NCBI GenBank assembly: GCA_028752905.1
Contig: JAQNBH010000011.1
Coordinates: 31,742,017 to 31,806,016, forward strand
Length of the DNA: 64,000 nucleotides
From: Cladorhizidae sp. MBARI D1340-BT2
Lineage: Eukaryota; Porifera; Demospongiae; Poecilosclerida; Cladorhizidae
Direction of reading: 5' to 3'
Shown here: positions 34,113 through 44,564 of the stretch, piece by piece
Layout: each line of letters opens with the position of its first letter
Numbering within the stretch: position 1 is the stretch's first letter
Notes under the pieces: generated by a model
Told to the model about the DNA's origin: nothing
The model's input: only the letters and a program-made list of their open reading frames with translations
The model's database searches: none
Program-made: the position numbers and the translations under genes

Positions 34113-35079
34113 TGAAATTTGTCTCAATGAACTCTCAGTTGACATGATAAAATTACAACGACCTTCTCTAATTCCTGATGAAGGCTAGAGTGTCTACTCG
34201 AAATGTCGAGAGAGAAAGTGTTTTGTGGTTAGGACTTTGGAGCTCCATAGATTCTGCACACACACTTCACTGTATGGACTTGATATATAGCTCAAATGAT
34301 AGATACTCTCTTTTGGTATTCAATAAAAGTTGCACAGGTATAACATTACATGCAGCCCAAGTGGGTGGACCTCAAATCCCCGAGTGCCTGAACTGGTTCA
34401 ACTTCTGGTTCCTGTTTGGCAAGTGCTAGCCACATCCTACTCTACCACATACTTAGGCGCTAAAAGGTAATGAATTAGGCAAGTGTGGGGTGGGATTTCC
34501 CCCCCCCCCCCCATCCAGCACCTAATTAGTTGTGGTTTAGCACCTAATGAACATGCTTGTTTTATATACATGTATCAAGTTCATATAGGAAAGTGTGCAA
34601 AATCTATGGAGCTCCAAAGTTGTAACCTCAAGTGTGTTTTTTAAGTCACTTTAAAAATAAAAAAATATCTCAACATCACCTTGTAGTGTTTCTACAGCTC
34701 TATCTATCACAGTTGTTATATATAGCTATTCAAGACTTGATGCAGGTAATGGATTGGTGCACTGACCTTACTTCACATTCCAACTTGCAGTTCCAACAGA
34801 TGAATGTGTATGGCAAAACAAAAGCTACCACCAGAAAGCATACTGCATTGGCTACATTTTGGTGTATAAATCAGGACCACAGCATGAACGTGTGCAAAGG
34901 TACATGTATGGTACTTTAAATGGTGAAGCACGTTTTTCAGACATGTCCCTCCACCCCCAATTAATATTGATGGGAGCTGGAAAGCCAGGACAAAGAGTCT
35001 TGGAATGAGCAAGTTATTTTGACGATACCTTACCGGATTCGGGTGGACCTGGCTGGTCAGTCTGCAGGATGAGGATGGT

Positions 35080-36540
35080 GTGTTTCTCAGGACTGAGAGA
35101 GAGATGACTACCCACTCTGATCATCAGGGAGGTGAAGACGAAGATAGACAGAGAGGAGAAGAGAAGCTAGGTGACTATTCCTGGGAGAATGGCTCTGAAG
35201 AACCCACATTGCTAACTGAGATGTACCAGAGGGAAATTAAGGTGACCCAAGAAGCACTTAGTCAGGAGAAGGAACTTAGTCAGGAGAAGGAGGGTATGAA
35301 AGCTTGTGAGAGGAATGCACTGGGGGAGATGAGCAGCCTAAGTGACAGAGAAAAGGGCAGAATTTGGCGATTGCATTGTGAGCAGCTGGAAAAGGTGTTG
35401 GTCAAGATGTTGTGGTAACATTGCTCGGGTCCAGGGTACATAGCAGCGGTAGAGGTGGGCAAGGGAAGTCCCCTCCTTTGCTGCAGCATTAAACTTACCT
35501 GTGACTGGTACATGTACTAGCGTCATGCAGGGTACCCCCCGTCCCTCCTCTGCGTATGGTCTCACCCGCGGGAGTTCCTCCCTGATGGGTTCACCCCTTC
35601 CTACAAGTGCTTGTATTAATGTGTCCCCTGTAGTGGGCCCACACAGTGCAGCACAGCGGCATCCCAGCACTGACATCTATCAGTGCTTCCGGGTCGGTAG
35701 GTCTGACATCAATCCCATCTGTGAGCTTGAGCCGCAATGCCGCCAATATTACACCCCCACCCTTCTGACTTCGCTGCATGTACTCCACCCTCCTTGCTCA
35801 CACTGGAGAAGATGCAGAGCTTCATTTTAAAGATTGGCTACCGACCCTGCACCACACTGCATCATGGAATGGCTGGTAGGGAGACAAGTGTCTGCTGCAA
35901 CTGGCCGGCCATTTGTGGGGCATGGCACTTTTGGAGTGGAATCTACTGGGTGCAGAGGGGGAAAACTCATACCAAACAGCCACTAAGGATGTCCAGTTGG
36001 ACTCTAGAAACAAAGTTTTAGCATGACTTTTGGCATGCCATCGAGAGGGAAGAAGAATCAGTTGCAGGCATGAGGAGGTTAGAAAGATGTTTCCAGATTG
36101 AGTATGGTCGTGATAAACTAGTGTGGACACCAAAGACTTCTTGGCTAACCACAAGAAGGCCTCAGAGAACATTATTAAGATCCCATCAGTTTCTGGAAGG
36201 CAGTCTCTATAAGGAACTGCATGGCAGCCAAAAATTAGGAAAAATGTGTGACTGAGCTTCAGTGATCAGCAATACCAGAGAGCACGAACAACTGGGTAAG
36301 CTCCAGTAGAAGTGGTCACAGCCGTCAGCCAGGCAACAAGATCATTAAATGCCATGCAACCATTACCCACTTGCTCCCCACCCCTGGAAATCCTACAGCT
36401 GTGGTAGCACTGAGCATCTGCTGAGAGACTGTAAGCTTTCTAAGAGGAGAGTGCAGTTCGCAATGGCCAAAGTAGTGGGAGGGCCATTGGGACCAAGATG
36501 GTCAAATCATTGCAGATGGAGACCTCAACCTGTTTAGTTA
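35080..36540 (+). pseudogene. Element A gag region with degenerate CCHC knuckle
   Basis: A charged, Glu/Gln-rich frame runs from 35080 to 35418 (EMYQREIKVTQEALSQEKEL), followed by broken frames. At about 36391-36435 the frame reads SYSCGSTEHLLRDCKLSKRR, a retroviral-type zinc knuckle (CxxCGxxxHxxxxC) whose first cysteine codon has become serine. Gag would coat the element RNA. This copy cannot encode an intact product. Confidence 0.6.
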
Positions 36541-36600
36541 CAGTCATCAAATTCTGACGATGGTGAGCTAGTGTACACAATATGCATGCAAGATGAAGGC

Positions 36601-36978
36601 AGCAAGCCTCAGAGAGCCTTGGTTAATGTCCAAGAAACGCCGGCCAAAGGAATGCCCGCCGAAGGTGTTATCGATAGTGGGGCCAATATTACGATAATGG
36701 GTGCTGAACTTTTCAATAAATGAGCTGCCATTGCACGCCTCATGAAATCATGGCTGAAGAAGATGGAGAAGATCCCATACACTTATGATCAGAAACCTTT
36801 CAAGTTACATGGCTATCTCCTTTCAAAGTCAAACTATGCGCACACCAATCTACCTCAAGGTGGATGGACATGATTATCTTGTTATCAGAAGGAGTATGCC
36901 GCTAAGTAGACATTATTTCATACCAACCCAATGTGAAGATGCAGCTGTCCGCCAAGCAGAGTTCTTCTCCTTGGGATA
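36601..36978 (+). pseudogene. Element A aspartic protease
   Basis: EGVIDSGANITIMG (from 36661) contains the catalytic DSGA triad region of retropepsins. It is followed after a stop by KIPYTYDQKPFKLHG and, in a shifted frame, MRTPIYLKVDGHDYLV, typical of the second half of gypsy-like proteases. One stop and one frameshift break it. Confidence 0.72.
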
Positions 36979-37639
36979 GCAATGTTCGGGTAAATCTCCT
37001 CACTCAGTTCATCTTCTCCACATCAGCACAACTACTGTAGCAGTGTGTGTACGAGAATACCTTAGCCCTGCTGGGCCGCTACTAATTGACTTGGCGATGT
37101 GGATGATGACGGGCTACATTTTGGTGATTCTCTAGGCACTATATCTGCAGACAGTTGGCCCCGAGTTCCCCTCACCAATCCCACTAGGTTCACATGGAAG
37201 CTGGAAGGAGTCTACATTGCTAGTGCTACAGAAGTGATTTTCATCGACCTTGCCACTTCAATTGGATTGGATGAAAACCTCCAGGTGAGTGATACACCCA
37301 ATGATGCACTGAGTGGGGATGGTCACTGGCTGGACGCAAGAGGTCTGGATCCATGCTGTCCTATCTGAGGATAAAAACAAGACAGGCAAGCAGAAGCTCT
37401 CCGAGATGTTAGCGGAAGTCAGTCCGACACTCAAGTGGCAGGACGAAGATGCTTCACACCAGCTCTTACTGGAGTAAATCCAAGCTTTCACAGTGGAGGG
37501 AGTGGGCGTGGCAATACAGACTGGGTCAAGATGACCTCTGGCACAGGGGAGGTAACAAGACTGGGTCAAGATGACTATTGACACAGGTGCCATAATACAG
37601 ACTGGGTCAAGATGACCTCTGGCACAGGGGAGGTATATA

Positions 37640-38430
37640 CCCCCAAAGAGACAACCACTGAGACGTACACCTTTTGCTGCAAGGCAAGAAGCTGCTGAAC
37701 AACTCAGGAAAATGCAGGCCCAGGGTGTTGTCTAATCATTAAATAGTGCCTGGGCCAGCCCAGTGTCCTGGTATGCAAGTAGGATGGTTCCTTAAGGTTC
37801 TACATTCACTAACCATCTTCTGAACATGGTGACAAAGACAGATCAGTTCCCCCTTCTGACGATCGATGACCACTTGGATCAGTTGGAGAAAGCCAATCAC
37901 TTTTCCACTTTGGACCTTGCTTCAGGCTATTGGCAGGTCCAAGTAGATCCAGACTCAAGAGAGAAAACTGCTTTTGCTCTGTACATACTAAAGCCTGTAT
38001 GAGTTTAAGGCTATGCCTTTTGGGATAAAGAATGCTCAGGACTGCTATTTTTCAGCACCTCATGCAGCGAGTACTGATGGGGCTCAACTCTGAACAAGGC
38101 CAGGACTTTGATCCCTGTATCTGGATGATGCTATTGTCTATATTATTATTGTCTCTCGTCCGCCTCTGAAGAACATCTGCAACATCTGAGGTTTGTCATC
38201 AAACAACTGCTGGAAGCTTGGGAAGTCCTCCAAATGCCACTTCCTATGCCAACTGGTTGAGTACTAGGGACATTTCATTACACTCAAAGGCATCTCTCCT
38301 AAACTTATGTAAGCTACATGTAGTGGCAGCAATGAAGGACTACCTAGTGCCACAGTCTGTGAAGGAAATCCATCAGTTTCTCAGAATTATGTCTTACACT
38401 ATATATACATGAAACGCTCAACCCCCTCTA
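37640..38430 (+). pseudogene. Element A reverse transcriptase
   Basis: AAEQLRKMQAQGVV and SAWASPV, then TDQFPLLTIDDHLDQLEKAN and HFSTLDLASGYWQVQVDP, are textbook gypsy RT (palm motif with LDLASGYWQ). The catalytic box appears as YLDD at 38118-38129 in a shifted frame. Stops and frameshifts occur throughout. Just upstream (37500-37640) a 60-70-bp phrase with ACTGGGTCAAGATGAC occurs three times, another small internal duplication. Confidence 0.82.
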
Positions 38431-38439
38431 TGCTTTAGT

Positions 38440-38920
38440 TCAACTGGTCAACATCCTGCCAGGAGGGAGCAGTGTTCAACTGGTCTGGGAGGGAGCAGTG
38501 TTCAACTGGTCAACATCCTGCCAGGAGGGAGCAGTGTTCAACTGGTCAGCATCCTGCCAGGAGGGAGCAGTGTTCAACTGGTCAGCATCCTGCCAGGAGG
38601 GAGCAGTGTTCAACTGGTCAGCATCCTGCCAGGAGGGAGAGTGTTCAACTGGTCAGCATCCTGCCAGGAGAGAGCCATGTTGAACTGGTCAGCATCCTGC
38701 CAGGAGGGAGCAGTGTTCAACTGGTCAGCATCCTGCCAGAAGGGAGGGTGTTCAACTGGTCAGCATCCTGCCAGGAGGGAGCAGTGTTCAACTGGTCAGC
38801 ATCCTGCCAGAAGGGAGGGTGTTCAACTGGTCAGCATCCTGCCAGGAGGGAGCAGTGTTCAACTAGTCAGCATCCTGCCAGGAGGGAGCAATGTTGAACT
38901 GGTCAGCATCCTGCCAGAAT
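38440..38920 (+). repeat. 36-bp minisatellite inside element A, at the RT-RNase H junction
   Basis: About 13 units of CAACTGGTCAGCATCCTGCC then AGGAGGGAGCAGTGTT, with some 33-bp variants. In one frame each unit encodes FNWSASCQEGAV. The last unit continues into SASCQNVLVKLKKLQ. FxWxxxCQxAFxxLK is the conserved connector between gypsy RT and RNase H, so the repeat unit is a piece of the element's own coding sequence. Confidence 0.9.
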
Positions 38921-39420
38921 GTTTTGGTGAAGCTGAAGAAATTGCAAACAGAGGCCCTTGCTAGCTTACCCAGATCTTGACAAGGGTAGTGACAGATGCA
39001 AGTGTCAGAGGCCTTAGGGCGGTACTTTCTCAGGTTAACAAGACAAGCTTCTTCATCTAGTCGGGCTCTATCCCCACAAGAGAAGAAATATGCCATTACA
39101 GAACTGGAAACATTGGCAGTCATTGTGGGCTGTGAACTATTTCCAGCCTACAGTGTGGGCTCGATGTTGTGGTCTATACAAACCACTCTGCAGTAAAGGT
39201 CGTCATGGAGACACCTAATCCAAGTGGGAAGCATGCTAGGTGGTGGAGTAAGGTTTTTCGTAAGGAAACTAGAGATATTCTACCGAGCTGGCAGGGAGAA
39301 TGGAAATGGCAAAGCATTGTCCTGCTCCCCATGTGGCAATCAGACAGAAGCCATGGTAACAGATGCTCAGGTTGGAATTGATCAACTCTCAGAAACAGAG
39401 ACGTACTGTATGACAGTGGC
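38921..39420 (+). pseudogene. Element A RNase H
   Basis: VTDASVRGL, then ALSPQEKKYAITELETLAVI (the YxxxExExLAxV block) and VVYTNHSAVKVV correspond to the gypsy RNase H core, with frameshifts between blocks. It is sandwiched between two minisatellites. Confidence 0.75.
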
Positions 39421-39429
39421 TGGAGTCAG

Positions 39430-41330
39430 AACCAGCAACAGAGGATACTCTTCCTTTCTCAGCAGAGCAGAGGAAGGACCCAGGAGTTCTAGAGATTCTG
39501 AACCAGCAACAGAGGATACTCTTCCTTTCTCAGCAGAGCAGAGGAAGGACCCAGGAGTTCTAGAGATTCTGAACCAGCAACAGAGGATACTCTTCCTTTC
39601 TCAGCAAAGCAGAGGAAGGACCCAGGAGTTCTAGAGTTTCTGAACCAGCAACAGAGGATACTCTTCCTTTCTCAGCAGAGCAGAGGAAGGACCCAGGAGT
39701 TCTAGAGATTCTGAACCAGCAACAGAGGATACTCTTCCTTTCTCAGCAGAGCAGAGGAAGGACCCAGGAGTTCTAGAGATTCTGAACCAGCAACAGAGGA
39801 TACTCTTCCTTTCTCAGCAAAGCAGAGGAAGGACCCAGGAGTTCTAGAGTTTCTGAACCAGCAACAGAGGATACTCTTCCTTTCTCAGCAGAGCAGAGGA
39901 AGGACCCAGGAGTTCTAGAGATTCTGAACCAGCAACAGAGGATACTCTTCCTTTCTCAGCAGAGCAGAGGAAGGACCCAGGAGTTCTAGAGATTCTGAAC
40001 CAGCAACAGAGGATACTCTTCCTTTCTCAGCAAAGCAGAGGAAGGACCCAGGAGTTCTAGAGATTCTGAACCAGCAACAGAGGATACTCTTCCTTTCTCA
40101 GCAAAGCAGAGGAAGGACCCAGGAGTTCTAGAGTTTCTGAACCAGCAACAGAGGATACTCTTCCTTTCTCAGCAAAGCAGAGGAAGGACCCAGGAGTTCT
40201 AGAGATTCTGAACCAGCAACAGAGGATACTCTTCCTTTCTCAGCAGAGCAGAGGAAGGACCCAGGAGTTCTAGAGATTCTGAACCAGCAACAGAGGATAC
40301 TCTTCCTTTCTCAGCAAAGCAGAGGAAGGACCCAGGAGTTCTAGAGATTCTGAACCAGCAACAGAGGATACTCTTCCTTTCTCAGCAAAGCAGAGGAAGG
40401 ACCTAGAGATTCTGAACCAGCAACAGAGGATACTCTTCCTTTCTCAGCAAAGCAGAGGAAGGACCCAGGAGTTCTAGAGATTCTGAACCAGCAACAGAGG
40501 ATACTCTTCCTTTCTCAGCAAAGCAGAGGAAGGACCCAGGAGTTCTAGAGATTCTGAACCTGCAACAGAGGATACTCTTCTTTTCTCAGCAAAGCAGAGG
40601 AAGGACCCAGGAGTTCTAGAGTTTCTGAACCAGCAACAGAGGATACTCTTCCTTTCTCAGCAAAGCAGAGGAAGGACCCAGGAGTTCTAGAGATTCTGAA
40701 CCAGCAACAGAGGATACTCTTCCTTTCTCAGCAAAGCAGAGGAAGGACCCAGGAGTTCTAGAGATTCTGAACCAGCAACAGAGGATACTCTTCCTTTCTC
40801 AGCAAAGCAGAGGAAGGACCCAGGAGTTCTAGAGTTTCTGAACCAGCAACAGAGGATACTCTTCCTTTCTCAGCAAAGCAGAGGAAGGACCCAGGAGTTC
40901 TAGAGTTTCTGAACCAGCAACAGAGGATACTCTTCCTTTCTCAGCAAAGCAGAGGAAGGACCCAGGAGTTCTAGAGTTTCTGAACCAGCAACAGAGGATA
41001 TATACTCTTCCTTTCTCAGCAAAGCAGAGGAAGGACCCAGGAGTTCTAGAGTTTCTGAACCAGCAACAGAGGATACTCTTCCTTTCTCAGCAGAGCAGAG
41101 GAAGGACCCAGGAGTTCTAGAGATTCTGAACCAGCAACAGAGGATACTCTTCCTTTCTCAGCGGAGCAGAGGAAGGACCCAGGAGTTCTAGAGATTCTGA
41201 ACCAGCAACAGAGGATACTCTTCCTTTCTCAGCAGAGCAGAGGAAGGACCCAGGAGTTCTAGAGATTCTGAACCAGCAACAGAGGATACTCTTCCTTTCT
41301 CAGCGGAGCAGAGGGGAAGGAGAGTTCTAG
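39430..41330 (+). repeat. 71-bp minisatellite inside element A, between RNase H and integrase
   Basis: About 27 units of GAACCAGCAACAGAGGATAC, then TCTTCCTTTCTCAGCAGAGC, AGAGGAAGGACCCAGGAGTT and CTAGAGATTCT. Variants (GCAAAGC/GCAGAGC, GAGATT/GAGTTT) are interspersed. One frame reads TLPFSAEQRKDPGVLEIL, which resembles the linker that precedes gypsy integrase (xxAEQxxDPxLxxI). The unit length is not a multiple of three. Confidence 0.9.
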
Positions 41331-41929
41331 ATATTGTCGTGTACTTGTCTGGTGGACAATAACCTAGGAGCAACAAGGAGAGAGCCAAGAAGGCTGCTCT
41401 GCAAGCCACCCTTAAGCTCTAGTGGATGGAGTCTTGTATTTCCTAGACCCCACACGAGGAGACCAGAAGGGGTGTGTAGTTAGCCACCTACAACAGAGCA
41501 TCACGGAAGAGAACCAAACTGGTCCAGTGGGTGGGCATTTCTCTGGACGCTAGCGTATGTACAGGGCCCTAGCTCGCCATTGGGGTAGCATTATAGGTGT
41601 GGAGAAGAGCAGATAGACCCCCCCCCCCCCACTCATCCCATACCTGTTCAAGGGGCGTTCCTAAGAGTCGATATGATGGACTTATCACGAATAGAAGCTG
41701 GCAACAAGTACTGTACGTCATTGTATTTCAAGACTTCTTGTCTAAGTGGCCCCAGTATTCCTGGTGCCGGACCAGAAGATGATACGAATTGCCAAACTGG
41801 TAGCTGAAGAGCAAGTACCCTTATTTGGAGTGCCTGAAGCTCTGCTATCAGACAGAGCAGCTAACCTGTTATGACACCTATTGCAGGATATCTGCCGAAT
41901 GTTAGGAATCAAGAAATTGAATACACCCC

Positions 41930-42385
41930 CTACCATCCACCCCCCTACCATCCCCAGTGTGATGGGATGGTCACCCCCTACCATCCCCAGTGTGATGGGA
42001 TGGTCACCCCCTACCATCCCCAGTGTGATGGGATGGTCACCCCCTACCATCCCCAGTGTGATGGGATGGACACACCCTACCATCCACCCCCTACCATCCC
42101 CAGTGTGATGGGATGGACACCCGCTACCATCCCCAGTGTGATGGGATGGTCACCCCCTACCATCCCCAGTGTGATGGGATGGTCACCCCCTACCATCCCC
42201 AGTGTGATGGGATGTACACCCCCTACCATCCCCAGTGTGATGGGATGGACACCCCCTACCATCCCCAGTGTGATGGGATGGACACCCCCTACCATCCCCA
42301 GTGTGATGGGATGGTCACCCCCTACCATCCCCAGTGTGATGGGATGGTCACCCCCTACCATCCCCAGTGTAGTGTGATGGGATGG
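41930..42385 (+). repeat. 33-bp minisatellite amplified from the integrase motif YHPQCDGMV
   Basis: About 13 units of CACCCCCTACCATCCCCAGT then GTGATGGGATGGT, each encoding TPYHPQCDGMV in frame. The unit corresponds to the conserved gypsy integrase motif YHPQxDGMVERFNxTLK. The right edge of the array passes into GTAGAGCACTTCAATCATAC, which encodes VEHFNHT, the natural continuation. Confidence 0.95.
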
Positions 42386-42477
42386 TAGAGCACTTCAATC
42401 ATACACTGAAAACTATGCCCAGCAAGCATATCACTACATACATATGGCAGTCAGTGAGACAAGTATTTTCTGTGTGT

Positions 42478-42500
42478 GTGGGGGGGGGGGGGGGGGGTAG
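42478..42500. repeat. G-run
   Basis: TGTGTGTG followed by about 19 G, inside the decayed integrase gene. Confidence 0.85.
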
Positions 42501-43393
42501 GGGGCGTACTGCAATACACCGCACAAGTGCACAGGGAAGAAACCTTCATTTCTCATGTTTGGGTTAGACTGTCACACATCAACAGAGGTGGCGTATTTGA
42601 CCCCTTCTTCCTTCTGCCAAGCTGATGTTACTGATTACAGGCAAGAGCTGATGCTGTGGTTATCCTCAGCCTGGTAGCTTGCAGTCAAGCACATGCAGAC
42701 ATCCCAGTCAAGATATAAGTGTAAGAAGAATTATGACCATGGAGTTAGTCCTGTTCAATACCATTGACGGCCAGAGAATGAGTCCTCGTTGATTTCTCTC
42801 AAGACCAAGCTGGAAAAAATAGAAAACTGTCCAGGCCCCGGCATGACTCATACAGGGTCACCTCGCAGACAGAACTGGATGTCTGTGTAGTGAAGGTTTA
42901 TTTCTCTCAGGACACGGTGATAAGGATTCATCTTTCGAGAGCCAAGTCCTGCCCTCCTAAGTTCCCATCTGGTTATATGGTACGAAGGAAAATGCCACGG
43001 CCCTGGCCGACCTCCTTAAGTGGGTTTTACCATTTCTGAGTCAGTATATGGATGGAGACAGGGACCTTAGTGGCACTCCTGATGCACCCCAACTGGATAT
43101 GGGTGATTGGATTCCGAAGCTGTAGCTTGGACGTATATATGCAATGGTTTTCATGAGTCTGGTCCGGATGAATGGAATAGTTCTGACCCATTCACTCCAG
43201 AGAGTGAAGCTGAAGGTTTGGCTCCTCTACTCCCCTTGCATGGGAGCAAGGCCCCTATTCTCGAGTCAAAGGCGCAAGTAACACTTCTTGCAAGGGGATA
43301 CATGTAGTCCCAGACAGCCATGGAACTGATCGAACAACATGCAAGTATCTACTATGCAATCGTTCGGGACAAATTTATTAGGGGAGGCAGTGA

Positions 43394-43491
43394 TGTAACA
43401 TTGTTATTGCTATTATTCGTATGAACATTCATAATTGATGACGTCAGGGATGATGATGCGTGTAAAACTTATTTTCTTGAGAGATGAAATC
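43394..43491 (+). repeat. 3' LTR segment of element A, truncated
   Basis: It matches 34010-34112 and follows a purine-rich tract (TTAGGGGAGGCAG), as expected for the 3' LTR. Similarity stops at GAGATGAAAT. Confidence 0.65.
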
Positions 43492-44188
43492 GAATAAGAA
43501 GATTAATCACTAATATTGAGAAAAATGCAATATTTTCTGGGACGTAGAAATAACCAGTTGAACGTGCTTTTTTTTTGTATTTCAATTTTTTTCTTGTCTA
43601 AGTAGGTCTGTATCTTCTATGTACATGTAATATTCACACCCACCCACACATCACTTGTATAGTATAGGTCAGTCCATTTGAGTCTTACTACAAGAAGACT
43701 CCAAATATTGTCCAATGCAGTTGATAGATTCTCGATTTACAAATTGGTAAAGGTTGTTAACATCCCCAAGTGTAAAAAAGATCATCGACAACCTACTGTA
43801 GATAGAGCTCATGTGGTGCATCCTAGCTGCACCAATCCTCTGCAGCAGCATTACACCACTAGAAAAGAAGTGAGTGGTCAATGGCTATACAGGGAGCTTG
43901 TTCTTTTAAGAGTAAAAACAACCATAGAGCAATATAACAGCTCGGCCTAACAAATCAGGTATCTTATAGTTCTGTTTGTTCTTTCTTGTAGTATCTATGG
44001 GCACAGTCAACAATAGCAACAAGATAAGGCATGTGCTGGTTTCTGTAGTGTACAAGAAGAAACAAGTTAGAAAAAGTTCCCAGAAAGTAGCTAGACAGCA
44101 GTGTAGCACTTCACCACTCAACTATTATATAGAAATAGAAATAAAAAATTAATTAATAAAAAATATATATATATATATGTATATATAG
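43492..44188. other. Sequence between element A and the SSX2IP-like exon; no exon recognised
   Basis: A plus-strand frame at 43678-43947 has no family motif. On the minus strand the acceptor-like CTTTTCTAG near 43862 leads into a frame with an early stop, so I do not call a further SSX2IP exon here. Confidence 0.35.
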
Positions 44189-44377
44189 AATTGACCTGTC
44201 AAAAAAAAATATGGAAGCAAGACTATACCCATCACCATTTAAACTCACACACCAACATTATATTGCTTTTTTTAATATATATTTTTTATATATGTTTTTT
44301 TATATAATCTTGGAGCATAAATGGTAAAGGGTCATCAAATAGGTAAATAGATATCCCTTGTTTGACAGGTCAATCCA
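44189..44377. mobile_element. Short MITE-like element with TIR ATTGACCTGTCAAA
   Basis: GAATTGACCTGTCAAAA at the left is mirrored by TTTGACAGGTCAATCC at the right, 190 bp apart. Inside are AGCAAGACTATACCCATC and AAATGGTAAAGGGTCATC, comparable to the inverted-repeat element at 5082-5230. Confidence 0.6.
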
Positions 44378-44463
44378 ATATAGCTGGGTTTTTTTAACAA
44401 AATGTAGATAAGCAGATATGTTGATAGATAGGTAGTGCAAGTAAGGGAGTGTCTGCAAGGTAC

Positions 44464-44564
44464 CTGAATCTTTGAGCTTGCTTCCAATCTTTCTATCTGC
44501 AATTTCAGGTCATCCATGTGGTCCTTCAATAAGCCACACTTGTCCCTCAGACTCTGCTCAATTC
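44464..44564 (-). CDS. SSX2IP/ADIP-like gene, exon 5 of the visible set
   Basis: Minus-strand exon between acceptor TGTGTCAG and donor GTACCT. It begins with GA, which completes the Gly codon left by the exon at 51688-51781, and ends in phase 0. It encodes IEQSLRDKCGLLKDHMDDLK then LQIERLEASSKIQ, a coiled coil. In human SSX2IP the region after the LENAELKK block reads VREQLTNSIRKQW then a KSHVEKLD helix, which this exon parallels. SSX2IP (ADIP) links afadin to alpha-actinin at adherens junctions and is a centriolar-satellite protein that anchors microtubules in vertebrates. The next exon downstream is not recognised; the element A insertion follows. Confidence 0.75.

Larger units (their letters stand above)
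41335..43020 (+). pseudogene. Element A integrase
   Basis: ALVDGVLYFLDPTRGDQKG and SHLQQSITEENQTGPVGGHF match the N-terminal HHCC zinc domain. YVIVFQDFLSKWPQ carries the first catalytic aspartate region, and PEALLSDRAANLL the second. After the 33-bp array, EHFNHTLKTMPSKH continues the conserved integrase helix. ENRKLSRP-like and CVVKVYFSQDTVIRIHLSRA (about 42810-42940) are the GPY/F-type C-terminal domain. Stops and frameshifts are frequent. Confidence 0.82.
34010..43491 (+). mobile_element. Element A: decayed Ty3/gypsy-like LTR retrotransposon, order gag-PR-RT-RH-IN
   Basis: Direct repeats resembling LTR segments bound the element (34010-34112 and 43394-43491). Between them, in order, are gag remnants, a CCHC-like knuckle, an aspartic protease, gypsy-type reverse transcriptase, RNase H, integrase and a purine-rich tract (AGGGGAGGCAG) next to the 3' LTR. 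This is canonical Ty3/gypsy order. Numerous stops and frameshifts interrupt every gene. Three minisatellites (38440-38920, 39430-41330, 41930-42385) inflate it by almost 3 kb. No target duplication was identified, because the LTR ends are worn and the 3' LTR looks truncated. Confidence 0.82.
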
